DNA of 64,000 bases, taken from contig NIOE01000008.1 of NCBI GenBank assembly GCA_002205125.1, forward strand, positions 390,304 to 454,303, read 5' to 3'. Both the position numbers and the translations under genes were made by a program. The notes below the pieces were generated by a model. The model was not told the origin of the DNA. It made no database searches and saw only the letters and a program-made list of their open reading frames with translations. The stretch is from Roseateles noduli. Lineage in GTDB: Bacteria > Pseudomonadota > Gammaproteobacteria > Burkholderiales > Burkholderiaceae_C. Every line of letters begins with the position of its first letter. Positions within the stretch are counted from its first letter, which is position 1. Positions 38,431 through 46,676 of the stretch are shown in pieces.

Positions 38431-39310
38431 CCGCGGATGGTAGATGCGCGAGGGCCTCGCCCATGCGGATCCTCTGCCCGGTCTGCAAGCTCGCCGACAG
38501 GTTCACGCCCGGCGGCAGGAACACGATGATCGTCGAGCCCTGCTCGAACCAGCCCATCTCCTCGCCGCGGACGTGATCGTGACCGACGTCGAAACGATGC
38601 GGACCGGGATGGTCCGGACGCAGCGTCAGGTCCAACGCGTGCAGCCGCAGGCTGGCGACCAGGATGGCCGCGACCGGCACCAGCGCGATCGGCGTGCCGT
38701 CGGGCAGCGTGCATTCGACGGCGGCGCGCACGTTGCGGCAGAACAGGCGCTCCACGCGCTTGAGGGCGATCGGATTGACGTTCCACGTATCGCCCGCGAT
38801 GTGGGTGACGCGCTGGATGCGCAGGTCGGCCGGCGCGTGGAAGCGGTGATACATCGCCGAGGTCAGCCGCAGGGTCACGTAGGTGCCGTTGAGGTAGGGC
38901 GCGGCGCGGGCGGCGTCGCCGAACAGGTCTGCGATGCGGTAGTCCATGCCCTTGGCCTGGAGCGCCATGCCGCGCGTGACCGGGCCGTGCGCCCCGACGA
39001 TCGCGTCGCAGGGGCTGACGATCGTCGCCGGCGCGGGGTCGATCGGTCGACGTCCCGGCTTCAGTCGGCGCGTGAACACGTCGCGCAGCGAGCGGTAGCC
39101 GTGGGCCGGCGGTTCGGCCTCGCTCAGGTCCAGGTCGGTGAACATCCGCCAGACCGCGACGCTGAATCGCGTCAGCGCGGGGCTGTCGATCCGGGCGTAC
39201 CGGCCCATGAATCGCGTCAGCGCCAGGCGGGGAACGCGGTTGGTCAGGAGGAAGTTGAGGGACTCTTGCTGGGTCAGACGGTCGCGCCAGCGGGCCAGTT
39301 TCATAGACAT
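38417..39310 (-). CDS. psd: phosphatidylserine decarboxylase
   Basis: Pyruvoyl-dependent decarboxylase making phosphatidylethanolamine at the inner membrane. 297 residues from ATG 39310 (39304 is an equally good alternative). Triad residues appear in SPCDAIVGAHGPV (Asp, His) and YHRFHAP (His). The self-cleavage site is FEQGSTIIVF, with the pyruvoyl Ser near residue 257, slightly unlike the common LGST. It lies divergent from a membrane-anchored class III aminotransferase and overlaps the CorA-like gene. Confidence 0.93.
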   Translation of the reverse strand: MSMKLARWRDRLTQQESLNFLLTNRVPRLALTRFMGRYARIDSPALTRFSVAVWRMFTDLDLSEAEPPAHGYRSLRDVFTRRLKPGRRPIDPAPATIVSPCDAIVGAHGPVTRGMALQAKGMDYRIADLFGDAARAAPYLNGTYVTLRLTSAMYHRFHAPADLRIQRVTHIAGDTWNVNPIALKRVERLFCRNVRAAVECTLPDGTPIALVPVAAILVASLRLHALDLTLRPDHPGPHRFDVGHDHVRGEEMGWFEQGSTIIVFLPPGVNLSASLQTGQRIRMGEALAHLPSADGDE

Positions 39311-39381
39311 GTCAATTCCGTCGGATACACCCCGGTAATTTGCCAACGCTGTGTGACAGCTGAACGAGGCTCCGGAGGCCC

Positions 39382-41058
39382 ATGCCCATGTCGACGACGT
39401 TCTTCACCTATGACCTCTTGCCCGTCGCCGCTGCGGCGGCGGGACTGTTGGCGCTCTACTACGCGCCGACCGGATGGCGCCGTCTGCAGCTCTCCCGCGC
39501 GAAGCACCCGTCGCTGGCGGGGCACTCGCGGATGGCGGTGCGGCTGGCGCGGTTGATGCCGACGCAGCGCTTCGACGACGCGCACTTCTTCAACGCGGAC
39601 GACGCGCCGGCCGACATCGTCGCCAAGCGGCGTTCCAGCTTCAGCACGCTGTCGCACACGCTGAAGACGCGACACGCGCGCAGCATCGCCGCGACGCAGT
39701 CGATGAAGCCGTCGCTGCCCGACCTGCAGTTCACCAGCAGCTACCGGGTGCCGCCGTCGTTCAGTCCGCTGGTGCAGCGCGAGCTGCCGCTGGGCCCGGT
39801 GATGGTCGCCAGCGACGGCCACTGGCTGACCGATTTCGACGGCGAACGCTTCATCGACCTGGCCGGCAGCTACGGTGTGAACCTCTTCGGCTACGCCTTC
39901 TATCAGCGCTGCATCTCCGAAGGCGCGGCGCGCGTGGACGCGCTCGGACCGGTGCTCGGCGTCTACCACCCGCTGGTCGAAGACAACGTGCGCCGCATCC
40001 TGTCGCATGCGCGCATGGATCAGCTGTCCTTCCACATGTCGGGCACCGAAGCCGTGATGCAGGCGGTGCGGCTGGCGCGGTACCACACGGGCAAGACGCA
40101 TCTGGTGCGCTTCTGCGGCGCGTATCACGGCTGGTGGGACGAGGCGCAGCCGGGTCCCGGCAATCCACTGCCGGCCGAGCGCACCTACACGCTGCGCGAC
40201 ATGCATGAGCGCAGCCTGCAGGTGCTGCGTACGCGGCGGGACATCGCCTGCGTGCTGGTGAATCCGCTGCAGGCGCTGCATCCGAACAAGCCGGCGCCGG
40301 GCGACGGCTCGCTGGTCGACAGCTCCCGGCGCGCGTCCTACGACAAGGCCGCCTACGCCGCCTGGCTTCGGGAATTGCGGCAGGTCTGCACCGAGCGCGG
40401 CATCGCGCTGATCTTCGACGAGGTGTTCATGGGCTTCCGCCTGGGCGCCGGCGGCGCGCAGTCGTATTTCGGCGTGCAGGCGGACCTGGTGACCTACGGC
40501 AAGACGCTGGGCGGTGGTCTGCCTGTCGGCGTGGTCTGCGGCCGCGCGGCGTGGATGAAGCGCTTCCGCGATGAGCGCCCCGCCGATGTCTGCTTCGCCC
40601 GCGGCACCTTCAACACGCATCCGTACGTGATGGGCGCGATGTCGGTGTTCCTCGACGCGCTGGAGGATCCGGAGCGCCTGCGCCAGCTCGACGAGCAGGA
40701 CGAGCAGCAGGACAGCCGGCGCGCCCGGCTGAACGCGGCGCTCGAAGCGGAACAGCTGCCGCTGCGCGCGGCCAACATGTCGTCGATCTGGACGCTCTAT
40801 TACACCGAGCCGTCGCGCTACAACTGGATGCTGCAGTACTTCCTGCGCGAACAGGGCCTGGCGCTGAGCTGGGTGGGCACGGGCCGGCTGATCTTCAGCC
40901 TGGACTTCAGCGACGCGGACTTCGGCGAGGTCCAGCGCCGCATCGTCGCCGCGGCCCGCGCGATGCGCGACGGCGGCTGGTGGAGCAACCCGGCACTGCC
41001 GACCAACAAGGCGATCAAGCGCCGGTTGCTGATGGAAACGCTGGGCCTGCGCAACTGA
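39382..41058 (+). CDS. class III aminotransferase-fold PLP enzyme with N-terminal membrane anchor
   Basis: A 558-residue protein, about 120 residues longer than HemL-type enzymes. The N-terminal extension holds a probable TM segment (residues 10-27, LLPVAAAAAGLLALYYA) and a basic helix. The catalytic core has LSFHMSGTEAVMQAVRLARY, ALIFDEVFMGFRLG, and the PLP-lysine segment LVTYGKTLGGGLPVG (Lys near 374). It resembles glutamate-1-semialdehyde aminomutases, but the true HemL is at 27976, so this paralogue has another substrate. It is divergent from psd with 71 bp between starts, suggesting a lipid- or envelope-linked role (inference). Confidence 0.83.
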   Translation: MPMSTTFFTYDLLPVAAAAAGLLALYYAPTGWRRLQLSRAKHPSLAGHSRMAVRLARLMPTQRFDDAHFFNADDAPADIVAKRRSSFSTLSHTLKTRHARSIAATQSMKPSLPDLQFTSSYRVPPSFSPLVQRELPLGPVMVASDGHWLTDFDGERFIDLAGSYGVNLFGYAFYQRCISEGAARVDALGPVLGVYHPLVEDNVRRILSHARMDQLSFHMSGTEAVMQAVRLARYHTGKTHLVRFCGAYHGWWDEAQPGPGNPLPAERTYTLRDMHERSLQVLRTRRDIACVLVNPLQALHPNKPAPGDGSLVDSSRRASYDKAAYAAWLRELRQVCTERGIALIFDEVFMGFRLGAGGAQSYFGVQADLVTYGKTLGGGLPVGVVCGRAAWMKRFRDERPADVCFARGTFNTHPYVMGAMSVFLDALEDPERLRQLDEQDEQQDSRRARLNAALEAEQLPLRAANMSSIWTLYYTEPSRYNWMLQYFLREQGLALSWVGTGRLIFSLDFSDADFGEVQRRIVAAARAMRDGGWWSNPALPTNKAIKRRLLMETLGLRN

Positions 41059-41126
41059 ACGCGCGGACATCCCCCATCGCGTCCGCACACCTCCCCCAAC
41101 GTCTCCCCCAACGCTTCCCCACAAGG

Positions 41127-41168
41127 CGGGGCGCCTCGACATTCATTGACGAATGTCAGAGCGCCCCG
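41127..41168. terminator. two-part hairpin between the aminotransferase and the Panacea gene
   Basis: CGGGGCGC pairs with GCGCCCCG and GACATTC with GAATGTC, separated by a 3x3 internal loop and a 6-nt ATTGAC loop. It starts 68 bp after the aminotransferase stop and lies 77 bp before the Panacea start. It may terminate transcription or, through its inner dyad, act as an operator of the Panacea operon. Confidence 0.5.
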
Positions 41169-41244
41169 TTGTCATTGCCGATGTCTGATTTCTAGACTGC
41201 TTCGCCTTGCATGCGCATTTGTGTGTGCCACGAGGAGCTGTCAC

Positions 41245-41712
41245 ATGTATTCATCGTTCGCCGTCGCCAATGCGTTCATCGAACGCGCCCTGGATGGGCG
41301 CCTTCGAGACCTCAACGCCATGAAGCTGCAGAAGCTCATGTACTTCGCTCAAGCTTGGCATCTGAAGGTGAAGGGAACTCCCGTGATAGACGACACCTTC
41401 ACTCGCGGAGAGAACGGCCCCGTCCTCCCTTCGATCCATCATCAGGTGAAAGCCTATGGGTCCCGCCCCGTCACGCAAACGATCAGGATCTTGTACGGCG
41501 ACGACGATCGGGAGATCTGGCGCGTCCCTGGCATGCAGCCCTACGACAAGAGCCGGTGGGATCTGATCGACATGATCAGTCGTCGCTATGGAAATCTGAC
41601 GCCCAAGGCCCTGTCGGATCTGACGCACCTGCCGGGCTCCGCATGGTCTCAAGGTCGAGTCATCGGGGAGGTACTCCTCAACGATGTCATTCGGGCCGAC
41701 CCGACGCTTTGA
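41245..41712 (+). CDS. Panacea-domain protein (DUF4065/SocA-like), probable antitoxin
   Basis: A 155-residue protein from ATG 41245, with ribosome site AGGAG. The Panacea signature is at the N-terminus: AMKLQKLMYFAQAWHLKVKG, then RGENGPVLPSIHHQVKAYG. Panacea domains act as antitoxins for many unrelated toxins and as the ClpX adaptor-like SocA antitoxin. The next gene, 2 bp downstream, encodes a small two-TM protein, the arrangement expected for a toxin-antitoxin pair. Base composition is visibly less GC-rich than the flanking genes, a sign of acquisition. Which gene is antitoxin is inferred from the family. Confidence 0.85.
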   Translation: MYSSFAVANAFIERALDGRLRDLNAMKLQKLMYFAQAWHLKVKGTPVIDDTFTRGENGPVLPSIHHQVKAYGSRPVTQTIRILYGDDDREIWRVPGMQPYDKSRWDLIDMISRRYGNLTPKALSDLTHLPGSAWSQGRVIGEVLLNDVIRADPTL

Positions 41713-41714
41713 CC

Positions 41715-42116
41715 ATGGACGATCACTTCAACGCATGGGATGCGCCAGACATCGCCGCACCGCCGGACCGCGCCGTATCGCATGCGCGAACCATTGACGA
41801 CGAGCTCGCGCCCGGTCCTGGACTGCTGCCCGACGCCGTGCCCGCCGAAACCATTGCCGACATGCGCGCCAATCGTCGTCTTCGTCAGGTCTACGCCGGC
41901 AAGGCCTATGGATTGGCAACCGCCTGCCTGTTGATGTGGACCTTGTTGCTCTCCGCTCAAGGTCTGATCAAGGTCATCACCGGACTCGATACCTGGTCCG
42001 ATCAGGTCCTCATCGCCGTCACCACCGGTGTCACCGTCAGCGTGCTGGCGGCGTTCCTGGGGGTGATCCGAGGGCTGTTCCCGGGGAAGGACGAGCGCGC
42101 TCCCGCGCCTCCCTGA
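41715..42116 (+). CDS. small two-TM protein partner of Panacea protein, candidate membrane toxin
   Basis: A 133-residue protein starting 2 bp after the Panacea stop. A polar, acidic N-terminal ~60 residues (AETIADMRANRRLRQVYAGK) is followed by two TM helices, about 67-86 (YGLATACLLMWTLLLSAQGL) and 100-122 (VLIAVTTGVTVSVLAAFLGVI), and a short GLFPGKDE tail. This YAxK-TM-TM-LFPGK layout is one I associate with proteins next to Panacea genes and in phages. Small membrane proteins are among known Panacea-neutralised toxins. Its last 80 bp overlap the convergent hydrolase gene. Confidence 0.75.
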   Translation: MDDHFNAWDAPDIAAPPDRAVSHARTIDDELAPGPGLLPDAVPAETIADMRANRRLRQVYAGKAYGLATACLLMWTLLLSAQGLIKVITGLDTWSDQVLIAVTTGVTVSVLAAFLGVIRGLFPGKDERAPAPP

Positions 42117-42963
42117 CGACGTCCTCGATCGCCTTCACCACGACCTCCGGCTTGTCCCGCTGGATGTAATGTCCCGATCCCTCGACCGGCTGGAGTTCCT
42201 TGCCGCCGACCAGCGGCAGCCAGTTCGGCTCCAGGTTGTGCACCATGGTCTCGAAACCGCTCGCCATCTCCGTCGGCGAATAGACCGTGCGCGTCAGCAC
42301 CCGCACCGGCACCGTCGGACGCGGCTTCTGCCACAGCGTGTCGATGCAGTCCTGCTGCTGCAGGAACTCCGCCTGCATCATGCCCCGGAACACCCGCCGG
42401 CTCATGTTGTCCAGCATGTTGGCCATCACCGGCATCTCGACCTGCATGCGCCGCAGGTGCAGCGGATGCGTCGCGTCCACGAGCACGATGCCCGCCACCT
42501 CGTCCGGATACAGGCGCGAGAACGCGTACTGGTACAGCCCGCCGATGGAATGGCCGACCAGCACGTATGGCGGCTTGATGCCGGCGCTCTGCAGCAGCCC
42601 GTGCAGTTCGGTCGCGATGCCGCAGGGATTGCGCGGCACCGGCGGCGTGGCAGTACTGTCGCCATAACCGGGGCGGTCATAGGCGAACACGCTGTAGTCG
42701 GTGCGCAGCTCGTTCAGGACCTTCGCCCACGGATCCCGGCCGTCGCCGAGTCCCGATTGCAGGACGATCGTCGGCTCGCCGTGGCCCACCTTGGTGAAGA
42801 CAATCGGACCGCCGGTCACGCGCTGGTTGCCGGTGTTCGGCATCGGGCTGGCGCAGCCCGTCAACAGGGCGAACGCGGCAAACAAGGCCGTAAAGGCCGC
42901 GAAGGCCGGAACGGCCGTCGCCAATGACTTCGGCGCCCGAAGGCGCCGTACAACTCCAGACAT
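42037..42963 (-). CDS. alpha/beta-hydrolase lipoprotein
   Basis: A 308-residue hydrolase from ATG 42963 with lipobox LLTGC (Cys near residue 35). The fold shows TIVLQSGLGDGRDPW (oxyanion), YDRPGYGDS, and the nucleophile elbow VLVGHSIGGLYQYAF. An Asp in VLVDATHP and a late His in GSGHYIQRDKPEV follow. The recognisable domain ends near VVREARERA. The last ~20 residues are Pro/Gly/Ser-rich and are encoded opposite the 3' end of the two-TM gene. Substrate unknown. Confidence 0.83.
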   Translation of the reverse strand: MSGVVRRLRAPKSLATAVPAFAAFTALFAAFALLTGCASPMPNTGNQRVTGGPIVFTKVGHGEPTIVLQSGLGDGRDPWAKVLNELRTDYSVFAYDRPGYGDSTATPPVPRNPCGIATELHGLLQSAGIKPPYVLVGHSIGGLYQYAFSRLYPDEVAGIVLVDATHPLHLRRMQVEMPVMANMLDNMSRRVFRGMMQAEFLQQQDCIDTLWQKPRPTVPVRVLTRTVYSPTEMASGFETMVHNLEPNWLPLVGGKELQPVEGSGHYIQRDKPEVVVKAIEDVVREARERARPSPGTALGSPPGTPPAR

Positions 42964-43064
42964 GCGGGAACTCCTTCTTCCGGCGAACCGGCCTGTTCCC
43001 GCATCCACCCGCGTCCGCGCGCGCCCTTCATGAAGGGGCCGCGCGGCGCGTCATCCCTGGTGGA

Positions 43065-43706
43065 TCAGGCCGCCTGCTCGCCGTTGCCGGCATTGTGCCC
43101 ATCGTCGCGCGGCCACAGCGCCGGATCCAGCCGCTCACCGCGCAACAGTTGCAACGGCGCCCGGTGGTACAGCTGGATGTCGTGGAAAGGGTCCGTGATG
43201 ATCTTGGTGGCCCAGGCCAGGCCGGTGCGCAGGTCGCGGATCACCGCCAGCTGCAGCACGCGGAACACCAGACCGCCGACGCCCAGCCAGAACCACAGCA
43301 GACCGAGCTGATTCAGGTACTCGGTGAAGCTGGCGGCCGGCGCGAACAGGCCGAACAGGCCCGGCTTCAGCCACAGCGCGACCGGCGACGCCGCCCACAG
43401 CGCCATCAGCACGACCTTGCGGCGCAGGTTGTAGCCGATCTTGATCTCTTCCTTGTGCTCGTGGGTCGCCTGGTTGACGTGGTCGTAGCCCTTGGGCTCG
43501 AAGAAGAAATGACCGGCCTGGCGGCTGGTCATCGACACGCCCCACGCCAGCAGCGCCGACCACGCGGGATCCACGAGCAGCAGCCCGTAGGCGACCACGA
43601 AGCAGCAGGCGCTCAGCAGGTGCAGCGACTGGTTGATGCGGCAATGGTGGTAGTAGCGGTGGTCGTCCCAACGCTGTTCATTCAGAAGTGCCAGAAAGTC
43701 CTTCAT
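43065..43706 (-). CDS. polytopic His-rich membrane protein, Mpo1/DUF962-like in part
   Basis: A 213-residue protein from ATG 43706 with three or four TM segments (about 30-48, 50-65, 105-125, 135-155). The N-terminal DDHRYYHHCRINQSLHLLSA resembles the H-x3-N-x3-H pattern of Mpo1-like fatty acid dioxygenases. Further conserved-looking His occur in RQAGHFFFEPKGYDHVNQATHEHKEE... as separate motifs (GHFFFEP, THEHKEE), suggesting a metal site. I do not recognise the family with certainty. It is divergent from the GT4 gene, with 166-175 bp between starts. Confidence 0.6.
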   Translation of the reverse strand: MKDFLALLNEQRWDDHRYYHHCRINQSLHLLSACCFVVAYGLLLVDPAWSALLAWGVSMTSRQAGHFFFEPKGYDHVNQATHEHKEEIKIGYNLRRKVVLMALWAASPVALWLKPGLFGLFAPAASFTEYLNQLGLLWFWLGVGGLVFRVLQLAVIRDLRTGLAWATKIITDPFHDIQLYHRAPLQLLRGERLDPALWPRDDGHNAGNGEQAA

Positions 43707-43881
43707 GGGGCCCTCGTCCGTGAAATGAGCGGTGAGCGTGACGGCAATCGATGGCAGCGCCGTGATGGCACGGTGATGCATCGATGACGGACGCGTGGCG
43801 ACTGTGTCCATCGGCCGTGTCAGGCGCGTGACGAACCCCACCGTCACAGAACTGTTGCGTTCGCGTCCCATCATGCGCGCC

Positions 43882-45138
43882 ATGACGACACCGGCGATCG
43901 AACTCGAAGTCGACGAGCTCCCCACACGGCAGCGGCACTTCCGCGTCGCGGTCGTGACGGAGACCTACCCGCCCGAGGTCAACGGCGTGGCGCGCAGCAT
44001 CGCCTGCGTGGTCCAGGGCCTGCAGGCCCGCGACCACGCCGTGCAACTGCTGCGTCCGCGCCAGGCGCCCGCGGGGACGTCGCCTGCGCTCGACGCGCCG
44101 GTCGACGAAGTCCTGATGCGCGGCCTGGCCGTGCCGCGCTACCCGCACCTGCGCATGGGCGTCGTGTCCAAGCGCACGCTGGTGAACCTCTGGGCCAGCA
44201 AGCGCCCCGACATCGTCCACATCGCCACCGAAGGCCCGATGGGTTGGTCCGCCCTCCAGGCCGCGCGGCAGCTCAAGCTGCCCGTCGTCTCCGAGTTCCG
44301 CACCAACTTCCACGCCTACGCCCAGCATTACGGCATCGGCTGGCTGCGCCGGCCGCTGCTGGCCTACCTGCGCAAGTTCCACAACCGCTGCCACTCGACG
44401 ATGGTGCCCAACGCCACCCTCGCCGGCGAGCTGATGGCGCAGGGCTTCCGCCACGTCAGCGTCATCGCGCGCGGCGTCGATACGCAGCTCTTCCATCCCT
44501 CGCGCCGCAGCGACGCGCTGCGCGAAAGCTGGGGCGCCGCGCCCGGCGATCCTGTGCTGGTGCATGTCGGGCGGCTCGCCGCGGAGAAGAATCTCCAGCT
44601 GCTCGTCGACCTCTGGCCGACCATCCGCCAACGGCATCCTCGGGCGCGACTCGTGCTGGTCGGCGACGGTCCGGCGCGGGCCGATTTCGAGCAGCTCCTG
44701 CCGCCTTCGTCCAACGTCGTCTTCGCGGGCATGAAGCATGGTGAGGACCTCGCCGCCTGCTATGCCAGCGGCGACCTGTTCGTGTTCCCCAGCATCACCG
44801 AGACCTACGGCAACGTCACGCCCGAGGCGCTCGCGAGCGGTCTCCCGGTGATGGCCTACCAGTACGCTGCGGCGGCGTTGCTCGTGCGCGACGGCGTCAA
44901 CGGTGGGCTCGCGCCGTTCAACGATCCGGCGACCTTCCAGGCTCGCACGCTGTCGCTGCTTGAGGACCTACCCTGCCTGCGCGCCATGCGCCTCGCGGCA
45001 CGTGAGAGTGCGGAGTCGCTCGACTGGGACGGGATCGTGCAGGGCATCGAGCACGTGTACGCCTCGGCCATCGACGGCACCTCGGTGGCGTTGCGTGCCG
45101 GCTCGCAACTCTCCGGACTCGAAGCCCGCGCGCACTGA
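43882..45138 (+). CDS. GT4-family glycosyltransferase
   Basis: A 418-residue GT-B glycosyltransferase. The N-terminal VAVVTETYPPEVNGVARSI is typical of GT4 enzymes such as alpha-mannosyltransferases and sulfoquinovosyl/glycolipid synthases. The C-terminal nucleotide-sugar domain shows VLVHVGRLAAEKNLQLLVDL, LVLVGDGPARADFE and the E-x7-E region in PSITETYGNVTPEALASGLP. Acceptors of close family members are often diacylglycerol or phosphatidylinositol, so a glycolipid role is plausible but unproven. An ATG at 43873 is an equally possible start. A long inverted repeat follows the stop. Confidence 0.88.
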   Translation: MTTPAIELEVDELPTRQRHFRVAVVTETYPPEVNGVARSIACVVQGLQARDHAVQLLRPRQAPAGTSPALDAPVDEVLMRGLAVPRYPHLRMGVVSKRTLVNLWASKRPDIVHIATEGPMGWSALQAARQLKLPVVSEFRTNFHAYAQHYGIGWLRRPLLAYLRKFHNRCHSTMVPNATLAGELMAQGFRHVSVIARGVDTQLFHPSRRSDALRESWGAAPGDPVLVHVGRLAAEKNLQLLVDLWPTIRQRHPRARLVLVGDGPARADFEQLLPPSSNVVFAGMKHGEDLAACYASGDLFVFPSITETYGNVTPEALASGLPVMAYQYAAAALLVRDGVNGGLAPFNDPATFQARTLSLLEDLPCLRAMRLAARESAESLDWDGIVQGIEHVYASAIDGTSVALRAGSQLSGLEARAH

Positions 45139-45150
45139 ACCACTCGTATG

Positions 45151-45295
45151 GACGAAGGGCGCCCGGGGCCGTCGGCGTCGTCCGCCTTCCCCAACTGACT
45201 GGGCGCCGTCTGTTTGAGCAGAGCGAACCGGAGGTGAGCGGCGCGAGTTGGCGCCCCGAGGCGGACGACGCCGACGGCCCCGGGCGCTCTTCGTC
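45151..45295. repeat. 37-bp near-perfect inverted repeat with 71-nt spacer
   Basis: Arms at 45151-45187 and 45259-45295 match in 36 of 37 positions (start GACGAAG, end CCGCCT). An inner CCAACT/AGTTGG pair (45191-45196 and 45246-45251) extends the structure. The spacer carries TTTGAGCAGAGCGAACCGG and two GGCGCC palindromes. It lies between the stops of two convergent genes, where it can serve as a bidirectional terminator, or it may be a mobile palindromic element. No coding potential. Confidence 0.85.
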
Positions 45296-45308
45296 TGGCT
45301 CGGTCGAG

Positions 45309-46553
45309 TCAACCCACGATGCCGCCGCCCGCGACATCGGCGGACAGTGTTTCGCGACGTCCGCGTTGCCGGATCATGAGGACCAGCACGCCGGTGAAGA
45401 CGAACACTCCGAGCCCGCTCATCAGCCAGACCAGGGGGACGCCGAGTGCCTGGAGCAGCGCGTAGGCGCCGAGCATCAGCAGGATGCTCAGGTTCTCGTT
45501 GAAGCCTTGCACGGCGATCGAGCGGCCGGCGCTGAGGATCTGCACGCCGCGGTGTTGCAGCAGCGCATTCATCGGCACCACCATCGCGCCGCCGACGGCG
45601 CCGACCATGACCATGGCGGGCAGGGCCCAACCGAGGGAGGTCACCCACGGTGTCGCGAGCATCAACGCGCCGAGCATCAGGCCGAGCGGCATGACGCGCA
45701 GCGAGTGATGCAGCGCGATCCAGCGTCCCGCAAGGCCTGCCCCCGCGACGACGCCGATCGCCACTGTCGCCTGCAGGTAGGCGCCCTGGTTGAGTCGCAG
45801 GCCGAGCACGTCCTGCGCCCATTGGAGGACGGCGAGTTGCAGCGTTGCGCCGGCGCCCCAGAACAGGGTCGTCATCGAGAGCGACAGGCGACCGCCGAGC
45901 CGGTCGCGCCACAAGGCCTGATTCGAGATGCGGAAATCGCGCAGGATCTCGCTCATCCGACGTGGCGGCTTGGGATAGACGATGCCGCTCTCCGGGACGC
46001 GGAGCTGCAGCGCCGCGGCCAGCGCGTAGACCCCCAGCAGCGCGCACAGCGACGCGGTCAGCGGCCGCGCCACGCCCAGTTCCCCGATCGTTGCCATCCA
46101 CCAGGGGCTGACCAGCAGCCCGCCCAGCACCGTGCCCAGCAGCACGGAGCACACGACGGAGACTTCGATCCAGCCATTCGCCGCGACCAGCCTCGTCGGC
46201 GGGACGATCTCGGTGATCAGACCGTACTTGGCCGGCGCGTAACAGGCGGCCGCCACCCCGACGATCCCGAACGAGAGCAACGGATCCAGTCCTGCCGCCA
46301 TCGCGCCGACGCCGACCGCCTTCAGCCCGTTCATGCAGGTCATCAGCGCCACCTTGGGCCAGGCGTCCGCGATCAGCCCGACCACCGGCGCCAGCCCCAC
46401 ATAGGCCACCGTAAAGCACAGCTTCAGCAGCGGCGCCCACCAGACGGGCTGACCCATCTCCCGAAGCAGCGCGATGCCGACGATCAGGAGCGCGTTGTCG
46501 GCCAATGCGGAAAAGAACTGGGCGGCGATGAGGGTGTGGAAACGTGGGGGCAT
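45309..46553 (-). CDS. lplT: LplT-like lysophospholipid transporter (MFS)
   Basis: Twelve-TM major facilitator protein of 414 residues from ATG 46553. It starts PPRFHTLIAAQFFSALADNA, matching the LplT family N-terminus FFxALADNALL. Conserved segments include YAPAKYGLITEIVP and ANGWIEVSVV. In E. coli LplT flips lysophospholipids inward for reacylation. No acyltransferase (aas) is fused or adjacent here. It is divergent from the RNase gene, with 123 bp between. Confidence 0.9.
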   Translation of the reverse strand: MPPRFHTLIAAQFFSALADNALLIVGIALLREMGQPVWWAPLLKLCFTVAYVGLAPVVGLIADAWPKVALMTCMNGLKAVGVGAMAAGLDPLLSFGIVGVAAACYAPAKYGLITEIVPPTRLVAANGWIEVSVVCSVLLGTVLGGLLVSPWWMATIGELGVARPLTASLCALLGVYALAAALQLRVPESGIVYPKPPRRMSEILRDFRISNQALWRDRLGGRLSLSMTTLFWGAGATLQLAVLQWAQDVLGLRLNQGAYLQATVAIGVVAGAGLAGRWIALHHSLRVMPLGLMLGALMLATPWVTSLGWALPAMVMVGAVGGAMVVPMNALLQHRGVQILSAGRSIAVQGFNENLSILLMLGAYALLQALGVPLVWLMSGLGVFVFTGVLVLMIRQRGRRETLSADVAGGGIVG

Positions 46554-46595
46554 GGGCGCGCGGGGTGCGGCGCGAGTCTGCGTCGGTGGCGTGAC

Positions 46596-46622
46596 CGCGT
46601 GTTGACAACGAATTGACACGCG
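46596..46622. promoter_or_regulatory. dyad and -35-like elements between lplT and the RNase gene
   Basis: CGCGTGT (46596-46602) and ACACGCG (46616-46622) form a 7-bp inverted repeat around TGACAACGAATTG, which includes two TTGACA-like hexamers (plus strand). It lies in the shared divergent promoter region. It may be an operator or promoter element. Confidence 0.35.
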
Positions 46623-46676
46623 CCCCACACCCACCCACCCGGCACCCCCTCCACGATCAGCGACAATCCGCCCTCT

